64,000 bases of DNA from Hoylesella loescheii DSM 19665 = JCM 12249 = ATCC 15930 (lineage in GTDB: Bacteria > Bacteroidota > Bacteroidia > Bacteroidales > Bacteroidaceae), in assembly GCF_000378085.1 (NCBI RefSeq), contig NZ_KB899210.1, forward strand, positions 372,001 through 436,000, read 5' to 3'. Below are positions 62,066-64,000 of the stretch, one piece after another (the first letter of the stretch is position 1; every line of letters starts with the position of its first letter). The notes below the pieces were generated by a model. That model made no database searches and had not been told where the DNA came from. It worked only from the letters and a program-made list of their open reading frames with translations. The position numbers and the translations under genes are program-made.

Positions 62066-64000
62066 TTATTCTTTCTTCTTTCGTTCTTCCTCTTTTATTA
62101 TGCCGTGTCTGTAAGCATAGAGCAGTTCTTCTAGGTCGGCAACTTGCTTATTCAGTTCAGCACCTTTGTCGGTATCGGCTACCAGCATTCTGTGTGACGA
62201 CATTTCGATGATTTGCGTAGTGCTTTTAATGTCTTGTCCGGTACGAATGGCATCCATGGCACTAGTGAAAGGCTCGTGCTGAACAAGTTGAAATCCACGA
62301 CTATGATATACCAATGTGTAGCCGGCAATTCCCGTTTCCTTGTGATAAGCCTCAGAAAAGCCACCATCGATAACCATTAGTTTCCCGTTGGCCTTTATAG
62401 GATTTTCACCGTTGACAACGTGTACAGGTACATGTCCGTTAATGATGTGCCTATTATCTCCCTTTACGCCGAAGGCATCTAGTATGTTATCAACAATGTT
62501 CTCATCGTCGCGCAGCGTGAAATAGTTGCCTTTTTTCTCCTTGTGAGTGGCTTTATCGGCAATAAAATAACGTTCAAAGGTCGCCATTTTTGATTTATCG
62601 AATAGCGGTGAGTTTGGTCCGCACCATAGATAAAGGAAGTAATCTACGGCATATTCGCGTTCATCTGGCTCGGCATCTTTCTGATAAGCGGTGCGAACAA
62701 GCATACCAATGTTGTGCAAAAGCATGCGTCCTGAGAGCAGTTGACCAGGCAACACTTCCACTTCTTTCAGTGATCCGTCGTCGTTTAGGGGTACAGAGGC
62801 ATGGAAAAGCAGGTTGTTGTTGTAGATGGCATACATGCATCCATGCTGTAAAAGCAAACGCACGTGGCGTTGAAGTTTCTCGCTCACCTTAAACGAATGG
62901 CGCAGACGCTTAGCCAACATTTTCTCGTCGGGCGTTAGTTCTAGTGGGTTGGCCGGGTCTATCGTAGGAAACTCATTGCTGGTAAGCTCATATTCCTGTC
63001 CATCTAGCGTAATGGTGCCTTTCGTATAGTTGATATGCCGCAGCAAGGCCCTATCTTCCATGTGCCAATGGGGATGTTTTTCAAAGAGCTGAGATTCTAC
63101 TTTAAATTGTATTACGGCAATGGCTTTATGCATTAAGGCGGTAAGACGCATGGTCTTCTCATCGAGTCTCATCGATTCACCACTGCTTTTTGGCACGAAT
63201 TCCTTGCAAGCTGTGTCGCCATAGGTTTCCATTGCGAAGGTGGCAAGTGGTACGAGATTGATGCCATAGCCATCTTCAAGGGTGGTAAGGTTGGCATAAC
63301 GCAGCGAAAGGCGTATCACGTTGCAGATGCAAGCTACGTTCCCGGCAGCCGCTCCCATCCAAAGCATGTCGTGATTACCCCATTGTATGTCCCAACTGTG
63401 ATAACGTTCCATGGTGTCCATTATGACATGAGCCCCTGGTCCACGATCGTATATGTCGCCAAGGATGTGCAATTGGTCGATAGCTAGTCGCTGAATAACA
63501 TTGCAGATGGCCACGATAAAGTCGTCGGCACGTCCTGTGCTGATAATGGTTTCTATGATTACATTCACGTAGGCAGCCTTGTTGGAATCGTCTACGCGCT
63601 CGTGCAGCAACTCTTGAATGATATATTTGAAATCGCTTGGTAAGGATTTACGCACCTTGGACCGAGTATACTTGCTCGAAACATCTCTACACACACTCAC
63701 AAGTTGGTGAATGGTGATGTGATACCAGTCGTTAATGTCGGTTTCTGTTTCCTTTATCAATTCCAGTTTCTGCTCTGGATAATATATTAAGGTACACAAT
63801 TCACGCTTTTCCGTTTCACGTAACGTAGTACCAAAGATGTCGTTCACCTTACGCTTGATGTTCCCCGACGCATTTTTAAGCACATGCTGGAAAGCCTCGT
63901 ACTCACCATGCAGGTCGGCTAGAAAGTGCTCCGTGCCCTTGGGTAGGTTGAGTATGGCCTGAAGGTTGATAATTTCAGTGCTTGCCTCGGCCACTGTTGG
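62066..64000 (-). CDS. fbp: class III fructose-1,6-bisphosphatase (5' end outside window)
   Basis: Gluconeogenic phosphatase that makes fructose 6-phosphate; the large (about 650-residue) manganese-dependent type found in Firmicutes and Bacteroidetes. At least 645 codons lie in the window. A GTG at 63994 is not the start: the codons before it read PTVAEAS, which aligns inside the usual N-terminus, so the gene continues beyond 64000. Metal-site motifs are HFLADLHGEYEAF, LHILGDIYDRGPGA and WGNHDMLWMG, plus NGHVPVHV near the C-terminus, the layout of calcineurin-like phosphatases. The C-terminal tail is rich in lysine and glutamate. Confidence 0.95.
   Translation of the reverse strand, partial: PTVAEASTEIINLQAILNLPKGTEHFLADLHGEYEAFQHVLKNASGNIKRKVNDIFGTTLRETEKRELCTLIYYPEQKLELIKETETDINDWYHITIHQLVSVCRDVSSKYTRSKVRKSLPSDFKYIIQELLHERVDDSNKAAYVNVIIETIISTGRADDFIVAICNVIQRLAIDQLHILGDIYDRGPGAHVIMDTMERYHSWDIQWGNHDMLWMGAAAGNVACICNVIRLSLRYANLTTLEDGYGINLVPLATFAMETYGDTACKEFVPKSSGESMRLDEKTMRLTALMHKAIAVIQFKVESQLFEKHPHWHMEDRALLRHINYTKGTITLDGQEYELTSNEFPTIDPANPLELTPDEKMLAKRLRHSFKVSEKLQRHVRLLLQHGCMYAIYNNNLLFHASVPLNDDGSLKEVEVLPGQLLSGRMLLHNIGMLVRTAYQKDAEPDEREYAVDYFLYLWCGPNSPLFDKSKMATFERYFIADKATHKEKKGNYFTLRDDENIVDNILDAFGVKGDNRHIINGHVPVHVVNGENPIKANGKLMVIDGGFSEAYHKETGIAGYTLVYHSRGFQLVQHEPFTSAMDAIRTGQDIKSTTQIIEMSSHRMLVADTDKGAELNKQVADLEELLYAYRHGIIKEEERKKKE

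Noticed and set aside
63992..63994. GTG as start codon of fbp
   Set aside because: The codons upstream continue a reading frame that matches the usual N-terminal part of the enzyme, so the gene runs off the window instead of starting here.

Overview
The window looks like chromosome of a Prevotella-type member of the Bacteroidales. The evidence is promoters of the Bacteroidetes form (TTTG, about 19-20 bases, TAnnTTTG) in front of many genes, no purine-rich Shine-Dalgarno sequences at most starts, and a gene set typical of that group: DUF4491 next to rlmH, ileS-dksA-lspA-DUF4296, an M64 peptidase, DUF2723, a class III fructose bisphosphatase and an HU-LysM fusion. The species cannot be fixed from the sequence alone. 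Most of the window is housekeeping DNA, and both ends cut through genes (a phosphohexomutase on the left, fbp on the right).

Layout. 1-2.6 kb: phosphoglucomutase/phosphomannomutase, diverging from a DUF4491-rlmH pair. 2.6-3.8 kb: gene-free, holding a repeat element. 3.8-11.5 kb: secreted M13 peptidase, ABC-F ATPase, a short FolK-like protein, a secreted glucosaminidase with LysM domains and a secreted M64 peptidase. 11.4-20.6 kb: a likely seven-gene leftward run ileS-dksA-lspA-DUF4296 lipoprotein-small protein-M23 peptidase-C69 peptidase that ends in a strong bidirectional terminator. 20.6-21.7 kb: gene-free except for a candidate 90-nt small RNA. 21.7-24.8 kb: two LuxR-type regulators (one with a hemerythrin-like di-iron domain), trmN6 and an esterase-like gene. 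25.6-27.8 kb: MFS transporter and panB. 27.9-34.5 kb: one promoter appears to drive MATE-kinase-phosphodiesterase-rmlB-unknown-fdtA-acyltransferase-fdtB, a dTDP-3-amino-3,6-dideoxyhexose pathway. 35-41 kb: DUF2723 membrane protein, polysaccharide deacetylase, queG and an unknown protein. 41-44 kb: a TetR regulator diverging from malic enzyme. 45.4-50 kb: ftsY, rimO, an HU protein and a membrane-spanning HU-LysM protein. 50-52 kb: an acidic-tailed protein and a family 2 glycosyltransferase. 52.3-60.5 kb: a leftward envelope cluster of an MsbA-like exporter, an LtaS-like phosphotransferase, an LpxL-like acyltransferase, a GT11 enzyme and two related GT4 enzymes. 61.6-64 kb: a SemiSWEET transporter and fbp.

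The most unusual feature is non-coding. Seven gene-free sites carry short arrays of an imperfect palindrome (arms close to TTCCA and TGGAA) repeated at an exact 22-base period. Three of these arrays lie inside a larger conserved element of about 430-580 bases. The most complete copy has inverted terminal repeats of roughly 115 bases and no coding capacity, so it resembles a MITE. Other points worth a look are the candidate small RNA upstream of ileS, the HU-transmembrane-LysM fusion, the di-iron LuxR regulator with its pseudo-receiver partner, and a FemAB/GNAT-like gene in the place where an FdtC acetyltransferase would be expected.
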